Below are positions 55,570 to 63,744 of a DNA stretch of 64,000 bases, one piece after another. The stretch comes from Phycisphaerales bacterium (lineage in GTDB: Bacteria > Planctomycetota > Phycisphaerae > Phycisphaerales > UBA1924), in NCBI GenBank assembly GCA_029260515.1, contig JAJDDC010000102.1, positions 62,001-126,000 of the forward strand, read 5' to 3'. A program made the translations under genes and the position numbers. The first letter of the stretch is position 1; each line of letters begins with the position of its first letter. Under the pieces are notes generated by a model. The model made no database searches, had not been told where the DNA came from, and was given only the letters and a program-made list of their open reading frames with translations.

Positions 55570-57609
55570 ATGAACGGAGCAATCTGCCTCGCCGCCTTTC
55601 TCTTGGGAGGATTACTGTCGTCCTCGTCCTTGGCGCGACAGGAGGGGAACGACCCGGAGTTCACGCTCGATCTGCCGGAGTGGAACCCAGACCCCGGGGA
55701 CCTCCCATCGGAGTTGAGGCCGCTGGACATCGAGCGCCCGACACTGCCGGAGGACGCGGCGGCGGAGGTGGCGGAACTCCAGGCGCGGATCGCCGAGATC
55801 GAGGGCTTATGGCCGGAGGCCGAGACGCGCGACGTGCAGGACGCGCTGCTCGACGAGGCGATCGGGCTCGCCGAGCGGGTGCTCGCGCTGCGCGAAGAGC
55901 ACCAGGGCAACAGCGAGAAGGCCGTCCGCTGGCGCGACGCGTCGGGCGAGCCGAGCGCGTGGCACAAGGTGATCGTGGCGCGCCATAAGGTCAAGGATGT
56001 GCGCCTCATGCGCGGCCTGAACAATGAGGACCGCGCGGCGCTGGCTTCGATCGAAGGGACGGACGCCGAAGTGGCGCAACTCTACTTCGAGGGCAAGTCC
56101 GCCGAGGCGCAGAAGATCCAAGAGCTTCAGCTTAGAACCCGCCGGCGAGTGCTGGGCGACGAGCACATGGACACGCTCACTTCCATCAACAACTTGGGCG
56201 TCCTCCTCGAGTCCCAGGGCAAGCTGGCCGAGGCCGAGCCGTACATCCGCGAGGCGCTCGAGGCCCGCCGCCGCGTGCTGGGCGGCGAGCTCCCGCACAC
56301 GCTCAGTTCCATCAACAACATGGGTTTCCTGCTCGTGTCCCAGGGACGCCTGGCCGAGGCCGAGCCGTACTGGCGCGGGGCGCTCAAGGCCCGCCGCCGC
56401 GTACTGGGCGACGAGCACTGGGACACGCTCGAATCCATCTTTAACATGGGCTCCCTGCTTCAAGACCAGGGCAAGCTGACCGAGGCCGAGCCGTACTCCC
56501 GCGCGGCGCTGGAGGGCTTTCGCCGCATGCTGGGCGACGAGCACCCGGACACGCTCCTCTCCCTCGGCAACATGGGCGTCCTGCTCCGGGCCTTGGGCCG
56601 GCTGGCGGAGGCCGAGTCGTACTACCGCGCGTCGCTGGGGGGCTTCCGGCGCGTGCTGGGCGACGAGCACCCACGCACGCTTCAGTCCATCAACAACATG
56701 GCCGTCCTGCTCCGGTCCCAGGGCAAGCTGGCGGAGGCCGAGTCGTACTCCCGCGAGGCGATGGAGGCCCGCCGCCGCGTGCTGGGCGCCGAGCACCCGC
56801 GCACGCTCGAATCCATCAGCAACACGGGGGGCCTGCTCTTGGCGCAGGGCAAGCAATCCGAGGCCGAGCCGTACTACCGCGCGGCGCTGAGGGGCTGCCG
56901 CCGTGTGCTGGGCGACGAGCACCCGGACACGCTCCGCTCCATCAACAACATGGCCGTCCTGCTCCGGTCCCAGGGCCACCTGGCCGAGGCCGAGCCGTAC
57001 TTTCGCGAGGCGCTGGAGACCAACCGGCGCGTGCTGGGCGACGAGCACCCGTACACGCTCGGCTCGATCAGTAACATGGGCGCCCTGCTCGAGTCCCAGG
57101 GCCGCCTTGCCGAGGCCGAGCCGTACTACCGTGAGGCGCTTGAGGCCCGCCGCCGCGTGCTGGGGGGCGAACACCCGCGCACGCTGGGCTCCATCAACGG
57201 CATGGGCGGCCTGCTCCAGTCCCAGGGCCGCCTATCCGAGGCCGAACCGTACTACCGCGAGGCGCTGGCGATGGCGGAGCGGCTGCGCGAGGACATCGCG
57301 GGCGACGCCTCGGCGCGGGCGCAGTTCGCGGGTCAGCTGGGCCTGCCCGGCATCGCGACGGGCTACACGCGGACGCTGGTCGGCCTCGGGCGTGACGACG
57401 AGGCGCTCTCGCCGCTTGAGCGTGGGCGATCGCGTGCAGTATTGGACTTGTTGAGTCAGGACGAGGGAGCGCTGATCGGGTCACTGCGGGCGACAGGAGA
57501 CGCGGAGGGGGTCTCGCGGTACGAATCTGCGCTCAAGGCCGAACGCTCTGCACTGGTCGCTCTTCGGGATGCTGAAGCTCGCTTGGCAGCGCATGCGAGG
57601 AGCAACTGA
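55570..57609 (+). CDS. Exported TPR protein 7 (CHAT-linked adaptor family)
   Basis: The 679-residue protein has a signal peptide (ICLAAFLLGGLLSSSSLA) and LPEWNPDPGDLPSELRPL then DIERPTLP, with VRWRDASGEPSAWHKV. Nine LGDEHP-type TPR units follow (LGDEHPRTLQSINNMAVLL). The C-terminal end RGRSRAVLDLLSQDEGALI and RYESALKAERSALVALRDAE is nearly identical to that of TPR protein 6. It lies 103 bases downstream of the kinase on the same strand, so the right array is probably cotranscribed with the kinase. It is the inverted counterpart of TPR gene 6. Its stop overlaps the next ATG by one base (TGATG). Confidence 0.85.
   Translation: MNGAICLAAFLLGGLLSSSSLARQEGNDPEFTLDLPEWNPDPGDLPSELRPLDIERPTLPEDAAAEVAELQARIAEIEGLWPEAETRDVQDALLDEAIGLAERVLALREEHQGNSEKAVRWRDASGEPSAWHKVIVARHKVKDVRLMRGLNNEDRAALASIEGTDAEVAQLYFEGKSAEAQKIQELQLRTRRRVLGDEHMDTLTSINNLGVLLESQGKLAEAEPYIREALEARRRVLGGELPHTLSSINNMGFLLVSQGRLAEAEPYWRGALKARRRVLGDEHWDTLESIFNMGSLLQDQGKLTEAEPYSRAALEGFRRMLGDEHPDTLLSLGNMGVLLRALGRLAEAESYYRASLGGFRRVLGDEHPRTLQSINNMAVLLRSQGKLAEAESYSREAMEARRRVLGAEHPRTLESISNTGGLLLAQGKQSEAEPYYRAALRGCRRVLGDEHPDTLRSINNMAVLLRSQGHLAEAEPYFREALETNRRVLGDEHPYTLGSISNMGALLESQGRLAEAEPYYREALEARRRVLGGEHPRTLGSINGMGGLLQSQGRLSEAEPYYREALAMAERLREDIAGDASARAQFAGQLGLPGIATGYTRTLVGLGRDDEALSPLERGRSRAVLDLLSQDEGALIGSLRATGDAEGVSRYESALKAERSALVALRDAEARLAAHARSN
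56145..57290 (+). repeat. 126-bp tandem repeats encoding TPR units (gene 7)
   Basis: Nine 126-base units; segments such as GAGGCCGAGCCGTACTACCG recur at constant spacing. The units resemble those in TPR gene 6 on the opposite strand, so the two arrays form partial inverted repeats. Confidence 0.8.
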
Positions 57610-57715
57610 TGCACCATGACACAACGGCGATCCCCGCCAAGCGACTGGCCCTGCTTGTTTGGCTCGTCGCAGTACTCGCCAACCCTGCCCTTGGATTTCA
57701 TGCACAAGACAGTGG
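57420..57715. repeat. Inverted repeat, right copy
   Basis: Inverted match of 50302-50600, covering the end of TPR gene 7 and the start of TPR gene 8. Similarity stops soon after CAAGACAGTGGG in the signal-peptide region. Homologous recombination between the copies would invert the roughly 7 kb between them. Confidence 0.75.
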
Positions 57716-59801
57716 GAATGACCTAGTTGCGCTTGACCTGCCGGAGTGGAATCCGGATCCGGAGGATCTGCCACAGGAGCTTCAGCCCCTGGAAATTGAG
57801 CGGCCATCGTTGCCAGCGAGACTGACCGATACGGCTGTGAAGATGGAGAGGCGGATCGTCGAGTTGGAAGCGATCGGATTGTCCGCTGATACGCGCGAGG
57901 CACAGCACGCAGCGCTGGACGAGGCGATCGGTATTGCCGAGCAACTTCTTGCGATTCGAGAGCAACACCAGGGCAATGAAGATGACGTTATTCGATGGCG
58001 CAACACCGAGGGACGCCCACAGGAGTGGCATGAACTCATCGATGCCCGACTCGGGCTCGCACAGCTTCACGCCATCCGGGCACGAACGATCGAGGAACGG
58101 GCCGAACTCGTTCAACTGCGTGAACTCAAGCGTGACTATGACGAGTATCTAGCTTCCGCGGATTACCAAGCCGCTAAATCTGCGATCGAGGATCGGATCG
58201 AGATCGCTCGGAGGATCCTCGGAGAGACCAGCCCCGAGATGATGCGCATGTCGCAGGACTTGGGCACTCTGCGTTATACAATCGGCCAGTTGGAAGAAGC
58301 CCGCGCGGCGTATGCACAGGCTCTCGAAGCGTGTCGCACAACGCTGGGCGCAGATCATCCGCTGACGCTCACAGCGATGATGAATCTTGGTTCAACGCAG
58401 TTCGCGGCTGGGGAGTACGTAAAGGCCAAGCGCAATTTTCTCGCCGCCCTGCGCGGCAATCGCCGAGTCATGGGCGACGATGATCCCGAGACACTGCGTG
58501 CCATACGCTGGCTCGCTGCCGTGCTCCAGTCACACGGCGAGTACGCTGAAGCGGAGGCGTATTGCCGAGTGAGCCTACACGCCTCGCGCCAGACCCTGGG
58601 AGACGAGCACATTGGAACGCTCACTTCCGTGAGCAACCTGGGACTCGTGCTATACGAGCAGGGAAGACTTCGCGAGTCGCTTCCCTACACAAGCGCTGCT
58701 CTCGAGGCCACACGACGATTGCTCAGCGAAAAGCACCCATACACCCTTAGCTCAATGACCAACATGGCCGCACTGCTCGAGGCGAGCGGGCAGGCCATCG
58801 AAGCCGAAGTCCTGTATCGCGAGAGCCTGGACGGTCGCCGCGAACTACTCGGGGATCACCACCATGAAACCGCGAACGCCTTGAACAACTTGGGTGATCT
58901 TCTGGGCGAACTCGGCAGGCTCAGCGAGGCGGAATCCTATTTCCGCGAAGCCGTGGATGGCTACCGCATCGCCGTCGGTGAAAAACACCCGGACACGCTT
59001 CTCGCGCAGAATAACTTGGGAATGACGCTCCTGGCCCAGGGCCGCCTCATCGAAGCGGAACAGATCTTGAGACTGGTTCTGAACAGCCTTCGTGACGAGA
59101 TGGGCGAAAACCACCCCAGAACGCTCCTCGCAGCATCGAATCTGGGAGTGACGCTGCACAAACTTGGCCGCATGCGCGAAGCTGGCTCACTCACAGGTAA
59201 AGCGTTAGAAGCCAAGCGCCAAGTATTGGGGTCGGCACACGAAAGTACGATCCAGTCAATGATCAACATGGCGAGTGTCCACATCGCTCAGGGTGAGGAT
59301 CAATTAGGTGAATCGCAACTCCTCGAGGCGATCCAAAGGTCGAAAAGTTTAGTGGGTGAGGCTCACCAACTGACTCTCACCGCCATGTCCAATCTGGGAT
59401 CACACCTCGAGATGCAAGGACGACTGAATGAGGCGAATCAATGGTATAGCCAGGCGCTCGACATCGCCGAACAGCTCCGAATCGAGACCCTTGGAGGCGC
59501 CCGCAACCGTGCACAGCTATCCGACGAGCTACACATCCGCATCCTCGCCTCGGTTTACGCTGCCGTGCTAACCCGCACCGCATCTCACGACGCGGCAATC
59601 GGTGTACTCGAACGTGGCAGAGCTCGCGCAGCATCTGACCTTCTCTGCCGAGATGCGGGCGGCGCTTTAGACTCCTTGCGTGCAATAGGTGATGCCGAAC
59701 GTGTGACGAGGTATGAGTCGGCAATGGAGTCCGAGCGTGTTGCGTTGGCGGCATTGCGTGAAGCGGAAGCACGCCTGGCGGCGGTCGAGAGAGAGAACTA
59801 G
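57609..59801 (+). CDS. Exported TPR protein 8 (CHAT-linked adaptor family)
   Basis: The 730-residue protein is a mosaic. Its start (MHHDTTAIPAKRLALLVWLV) is nearly identical to TPR protein 5, while its last codons and the bases just after the stop (GAGAACTAGCTCGATGC) match the ends of TPR genes 3 and 4. Between them are LPEWNPDPEDLPQELQPL, IRWRNTEGRPQEWHEL, about ten divergent TPR units (LGDEHIGTLTSVSNLGLVLY) and RGRARAASDLLCRDAGGAL. After the stop, the matching sequence that would begin another family gene breaks off into a helicase fragment, so the right array has been truncated. Confidence 0.83.
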   Translation: MHHDTTAIPAKRLALLVWLVAVLANPALGFHAQDSGNDLVALDLPEWNPDPEDLPQELQPLEIERPSLPARLTDTAVKMERRIVELEAIGLSADTREAQHAALDEAIGIAEQLLAIREQHQGNEDDVIRWRNTEGRPQEWHELIDARLGLAQLHAIRARTIEERAELVQLRELKRDYDEYLASADYQAAKSAIEDRIEIARRILGETSPEMMRMSQDLGTLRYTIGQLEEARAAYAQALEACRTTLGADHPLTLTAMMNLGSTQFAAGEYVKAKRNFLAALRGNRRVMGDDDPETLRAIRWLAAVLQSHGEYAEAEAYCRVSLHASRQTLGDEHIGTLTSVSNLGLVLYEQGRLRESLPYTSAALEATRRLLSEKHPYTLSSMTNMAALLEASGQAIEAEVLYRESLDGRRELLGDHHHETANALNNLGDLLGELGRLSEAESYFREAVDGYRIAVGEKHPDTLLAQNNLGMTLLAQGRLIEAEQILRLVLNSLRDEMGENHPRTLLAASNLGVTLHKLGRMREAGSLTGKALEAKRQVLGSAHESTIQSMINMASVHIAQGEDQLGESQLLEAIQRSKSLVGEAHQLTLTAMSNLGSHLEMQGRLNEANQWYSQALDIAEQLRIETLGGARNRAQLSDELHIRILASVYAAVLTRTASHDAAIGVLERGRARAASDLLCRDAGGALDSLRAIGDAERVTRYESAMESERVALAALREAEARLAAVEREN

Positions 59802-59818
59802 CTCGATGCGGCAAACGG

Positions 59819-60357
59819 GTGGGCGTGACTGCGGTGAGTCACAAGGCCATCCGAAACCTGCTCACGAAGGCAATCGAGTCCGCCCAAAGGAATGGGTACT
59901 CAGTTGAGTTCGTGCACAAAGTTGGCCAAGGTACCGAGCCTGTCAATGACGGTGCCTGCGATGTGCGATCGAACGACGCGGCCCTTGCGGCTGCCGATGA
60001 TGGACATGTCGTCGGCGGCACGGCGTGGCTGTGGGCGAGAGACGACGCGGCTGACCGCCTGGACTATCTTTTTATCGACGAGGCAGGTCAGGTTTCGCTC
60101 GTGCAAGCCCTCGCGGTCGCGCGGTCCGCCCGGAATCTGGTGCTCGTCGGAGATCCGCAGCAACTGGAGCAGCCGCAGCAAGGGTCGCACCCGGAGGGGG
60201 CTGATATTGCTGCACTGCAACACATCATCGGCGAGGGCGACACGATCGCGGGGGACCGCGGCCTTTTCTCGATACAACTCGCCGGCAGTGTCCCGGTCTC
60301 TGCGCCTTTACCTCGGAGATCTACTACGAGGACAGACTGGGGTCATTCCCCGGGCTG
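59819..60357 (+). pseudogene. Superfamily 1 helicase fragment, frameshifted
   Basis: From the GTG at 59819 the frame gives VTAVSHKAIRNLL, the Walker B stretch DYLFIDEAGQVSLVQALA and NLVLVGDPQQLEQP, the middle of a DNA2/UPF1-type SF1 helicase. Near 60266 the homologous frame shifts by one base: CAFTSEIYYEDRLGSFPGLE continues the helicase in another frame, consistent with a single-base loss. The N-terminal Walker A part is missing, cut by the TPR array end, and the C-terminus is cut by the tRNA-derived repeat at 60362. It is non-functional. Confidence 0.75.
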
Positions 60358-60361
60358 GAGC

Positions 60362-60409
<48 letters not shown>

Positions 60410-60777
60410 CATGCCCTCGAAATCGGCCCTCATTGCTCAGAACCGCGGTTTGTGAAGAGCCCTGCGCCCGCGATATGTATGCCAATTGTAGTCCAGTTGT
60501 CTGTGGGTGGGCGCGCACAATTGGACGCACTCGGGGTGGAGTAGTGTATTTTTGGTTCGATGCTCATGGCGCTCCTACGTCCTCCGGTGGACAATGACGC
60601 GATCGGCGGGCGTTCGAACGCTGAGACCTGAACCCAGGGGGTCAGAAACTCGTCCACCCGTACGTCTTTGATCGCGCTTCGGTGCGCCCTGATCCGCCTT
60701 GGGCCGAGTATTTTGGACCCCACACGACTGAATATTTGGACCCGGCGCCATTCACATTCAGCCATTCACCCCACGCG
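60410..60777. other. Intergenic region, no gene recognised
   Basis: 368 bases without a convincing gene. It contains TTGGACGCACTCG, which recurs near 62333, and two TATTTTGGACCC / ATATTTGGACCC motifs about 20 bases apart (60705-60740) that could be ends of a lost mobile element. Confidence 0.5.
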
Positions 60778-61122
60778 CTATGAGAGCCGTTTTAACAAGC
60801 TTGGGAATATTTGTGTCCGATAATACTCTTGGTTTTTTGCGCTGCTGTAAAACGGATGCTCACCAAGCATCTTAACGGCATCCATCTTGAGTTCCCTTAG
60901 TTCGAAGCGAGACGCAAGTGACAGCGCCACCATCGCCGTGACGCTATCTCGGTCTTTCATGAGCAGTCGAAGCGCGATAACAAGATCAGGCCGATGCTGT
61001 TCGAGTTGAGGCCGCAATGTGCAGACGAGATCTTGAACAAGCTCGGTACCCTCCTTGTTGTCGGCATGAGCGGCTCTGCAACTGTTGAACACAGACAGGA
61101 TACGGTCCGACTCTCTCGTCAT
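60778..61122 (-). CDS. Hypothetical helical protein
   Basis: A 114-residue frame starting MTRESDRILSVFNSCRAA and predicted by eye to be all alpha-helical (DLVIALRLLMKDRDSVTAMV, ELRELKMDAVKMLGEHPFY), loosely like HEAT/armadillo repeats. Base composition is markedly lower in GC than the rest of the window, indicating recent acquisition. It lies downstream of the Rhs-like fragment on the same strand, a position where immunity genes occur, but no relationship can be shown. No family recognised. Confidence 0.5.
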   Translation of the reverse strand: MTRESDRILSVFNSCRAAHADNKEGTELVQDLVCTLRPQLEQHRPDLVIALRLLMKDRDSVTAMVALSLASRFELRELKMDAVKMLGEHPFYSSAKNQEYYRTQIFPSLLKRLS

Positions 61123-61425
61123 GGCCGAATTCTCCTGACGGACGTCACATTCCGAAAACTGATATCGACATTGAACATTTTCTCGATCCCACCCCCTGGA
61201 CGTCCAAAATCTCGACGTACAGCTCGGTTTATCACAGGCGCAGCACCGTATTGGCGAAGTCGCGATCTACTGAGTGACAGACGGTGCGTCGGAGGAGTAT
61301 CGCGCGGCAGCGACAAGCGATCGCGAGCAGCCACCCCCGAAGAGAATCTGTCAGAAGTAGTATATACGTGCCCGTCGCTACTACGCCTGATGATACCATC
61401 GCTTCGCATACCATCTACACCGTCC
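61123..61425. other. Intergenic region, no gene recognised
   Basis: About 300 bases of relatively low GC between the small helical gene and the Rhs-like fragment. A 128-codon minus-strand frame crosses it, but its composition (Ser/Arg-rich, no hydrophobic core) is not protein-like. Confidence 0.4.
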
Positions 61426-62154
61426 TTACTCGTATCGGTAGTGCGTGAACCGGCGGTGGTACATGAGATCGTTGAGCGACACTGTCTGCCCGACGGCCGG
61501 CGCATTGACCAGCTGTCCGGCCTCTACGAGAATCAAGCTGTTGGCGCCAGAGTTCAGATGACCATATGTGGATGGGCCGTCGTTCTTGTACGAATACTTC
61601 GCGTACTGGGTTGGCACCCATACGACTGAAGAATCCGGCCGCGGCTTCGTCGGCCGGAACACTGTCACACTCCGCATCTTGCCGCTGCCCGGGAACGACA
61701 GCGTGCCGGTCACCCACTCGAACTCCAGGTTCGCGGCACAGTTCAACAGTGATGTACCGTTCAAATAGATGCGGTGCAGCCGCGGTCGACTCGGCACGCC
61801 GGTGCTCGCCGTGAACGCCCGATACTCGTACTGCCAGTTGTTCCCGTTCTCATCGACCTGCCGGTAGATCCTCCCATCGAGGTACTCGTGCTCCTCGTCG
61901 TCCGGGTCCTCTCGGTAGTACTCTGTGAAACCGGCGCCGGGCGCCTCGTACCGCCAGAAAACACCGGCCAGCCGGACCTGCGACGGCGAAGGCGACACCG
62001 GATTGAAAATCGTTGCTCCATTTGTCGCGGCAAAGAACCCGGTCGCCTTCTCGATCGGGAACGAAATAATCGTGACCTTGTCGTTGAACGGGTTGCTGTC
62101 CGGCGCCAGCGGGTTGTGCTTGGCAAACTTCGCCCAAGCACCACGAGCTTCCAT
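61426..62154 (-). CDS. Possible Rhs/YD-repeat-like protein fragment
   Basis: From the ATG at 62154 the frame encodes 242 residues rich in aromatic beta-strand patterns: YLDGRIYRQVDENGNNWQYE, LHRIYLNGTSLL, GTLSFPGSGKMRSVTVF and YAKYSYKNDGPSTYGHLNSG. The alternation of Tyr, Asn, Gly and Asp resembles Rhs/YD-repeat proteins, which form large secreted beta-cocoon shells. The length is far below a complete Rhs protein and there is no signal peptide, so it is probably a fragment or a small relative. The assignment is tentative. The open frame upstream of 62154 runs into the tRNA and is not coding-like. Confidence 0.45.
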   Translation of the reverse strand: MEARGAWAKFAKHNPLAPDSNPFNDKVTIISFPIEKATGFFAATNGATIFNPVSPSPSQVRLAGVFWRYEAPGAGFTEYYREDPDDEEHEYLDGRIYRQVDENGNNWQYEYRAFTASTGVPSRPRLHRIYLNGTSLLNCAANLEFEWVTGTLSFPGSGKMRSVTVFRPTKPRPDSSVVWVPTQYAKYSYKNDGPSTYGHLNSGANSLILVEAGQLVNAPAVGQTVSLNDLMYHRRFTHYRYE

Positions 62155-62378
62155 AGATCGACCCCGAGCGTCTCGACATGGTGCTCGTCTTGTGCTTCGA
62201 TGCACCTTGGATAGAGACGTGCAGACCACGAATTCGAGGCTGGCATGCCCCAAGGGATTCCCCGGAGTACCGGATTCTTGGTCCGGAACTCTTCCAGGAC
62301 GGTGTGCGTCCACGTGCCGGACGCACTTTGGACGCACTCGCCCGAACACCCTCCGAGATGCTCTTCGGCCAAAAAGAC

Positions 62379-62405
62379 ACAAGCCCCTGCCAGGCAGGGG
62401 CTTGT
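62379..62405 (-). terminator. Terminator of tRNA-Asp
   Basis: A perfect stem (CAAGCCCCTGCC with GGCAGGGGCTTG) lies just after the 3' end of the tRNA on the minus strand and is followed by a T-rich stretch (TCTTTTT). This is a typical intrinsic terminator. Confidence 0.75.
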
Positions 62406-62410
62406 TCAAG

Positions 62411-62484
<74 letters not shown>

Positions 62485-62600
62485 GAAACCTTGCCGCCCA
62501 TATGGCGGCTCGGAAATGTACCCGCTCGTTCGCGTTGGTCAAGCCCGTCATCGAAGCCGGGCACAACCACGCACGGCGCCCGGAGCCGGGCGCCCGAGAA

Positions 62601-62804
62601 TCATTCGTCCTGCAGCGAGATCCGACCCTCCTCCTGGAGCTTGAGCGGGTTGCCGTCGGGCGCCACTTTCGAGCCCGCGACCCACAGCAGCCCGACCGCG
62701 ACGAGCATCGACACGATCCCCACGAACATCAGGGCCGTGTACACATCCGGGGCCGACCCCCGCGACTGGCGCCCCCCCGGCATCTGCATCCCGAACTGGC
62801 TCAT
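62601..62804 (-). CDS. Small single-helix membrane protein
   Basis: A 67-residue protein with one strongly hydrophobic helix (VYTALMFVGIVSMLVAVGLL) between a Gly/Arg-rich N-terminus (MSQFGMQMPGG) and an acidic C-terminus (LKLQEEGRISLQDE). It lies 73 bases downstream of the coiled-coil membrane protein gene on the same strand and may work with it. No family recognised. ATGs at 62804 and 62807 are both possible starts. Confidence 0.6.
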   Translation of the reverse strand: MSQFGMQMPGGRQSRGSAPDVYTALMFVGIVSMLVAVGLLWVAGSKVAPDGNPLKLQEEGRISLQDE

Positions 62805-62877
62805 CACGCGTCTCCAGGCGTCTCGTGACCCGAGGGCTCGCCGGAGCGAGCCGAGGGGCGGAACTCTCGTGCTCTTG

Positions 62878-63744
62878 CTACTCCAGGCGGCTCAGGACCG
62901 TGTCGCCTGCCTGGATCGTGATGTCGCTCGACGAAAGGTTCAGGATCCGCCCGACCGACCAGTTCACGTCCGGCTCCTCGACGACCATCTCGCCCAGGTA
63001 CTTGTTGCCGCGGACCAGGTACAGCTTGTTGTTGGCGCCAACCCGGTCACGCTGCCCCAGCGAGACCTGCAGCAGCGTCGTGCCGTTCGAGTCGCGGGCG
63101 ACCCGCTCGACCACACCCCGGATCGCCGGGCCCTGGACCTCGACGGGGTTGGCCCCGCGGTTGGCCTGATCGATCGCCCCGCCACCGTTGCGGAGTACAC
63201 GGATCTGGTCCTGCATCGAGGCGATCTGCTCGCGGAGTGACCGCTGGGTCTGCTCGTACACGCGGAGACGGCTCTCCTGGTCGGACAACTCGTCCTCGAG
63301 GTCGAGCTTCTCGCCCCGCCAGCGGAGCTCGGAGACCCGCAGGTCCTGCAGCTCGTCGCGGTAGCTGTCGATGATCTTGGCCTGCGTGCCCGTCGCGACC
63401 ATCGCCTGGCTGATCTGCGAGCGGATCGAGTCGGCCTCGTGGCTCGCCTGCTCGGCCCGAACGAGCGCCTCGGAGAGGTCGCCGCCCATCTCGCGGATCG
63501 TGCCCTCGAGCGACGCGATCTGCTGACGCTGCGACTCGACGAGCTGGTTCTTCGCCTCCAACTCGCGGTCGAAGATCGACCGCTGCGCCGCCTCGGCCTC
63601 GGTCGCCGCGGTCCGCGCCGCCTTCATGTTGTTGTAATCGTCCACGACGCGCCCGGCGTTGGCCGTGTAGGAGATCGCGAGCGCCGCCATCAGCACGCTC
63701 AAGATCGCCGCGAACAGGACGAAGACCTTCGTCAGGATGTGCAC
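62878..63744 (-). CDS. Membrane-anchored coiled-coil protein
   Basis: The 288-residue protein begins with a hydrophobic helix (VFVLFAAILSVLMAALAI) and then a long coiled coil from about residue 35 to 185 (EAKNQLVESQRQQIASLEGT, LDLEDELSDQESRLRVYEQT). A C-terminal beta-rich domain of about 80 residues follows, with LGQRDRVGANNKLYLVRGNK and ITIQAGDTVL. It resembles planctomycete envelope proteins of unknown function. The GTG start at 63744 is preceded by AAGGAGA. A structural or scaffold role at the inner membrane is plausible, not shown. Confidence 0.72.
   Translation of the reverse strand: MHILTKVFVLFAAILSVLMAALAISYTANAGRVVDDYNNMKAARTAATEAEAAQRSIFDRELEAKNQLVESQRQQIASLEGTIREMGGDLSEALVRAEQASHEADSIRSQISQAMVATGTQAKIIDSYRDELQDLRVSELRWRGEKLDLEDELSDQESRLRVYEQTQRSLREQIASMQDQIRVLRNGGGAIDQANRGANPVEVQGPAIRGVVERVARDSNGTTLLQVSLGQRDRVGANNKLYLVRGNKYLGEMVVEEPDVNWSVGRILNLSSSDITIQAGDTVLSRLE

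Noticed and set aside
60705-60740. Insertion-sequence ends suggested by repeated TTTGGACCC motifs
   Set aside because: No transposase coding or paired terminal repeats could be recognised, so no element is called.
61119-61505. A 128-codon minus-strand frame between the Rhs-like fragment and the small helical gene
   Set aside because: It is Ser/Arg/Thr-rich without a hydrophobic core and overlaps both neighbours.
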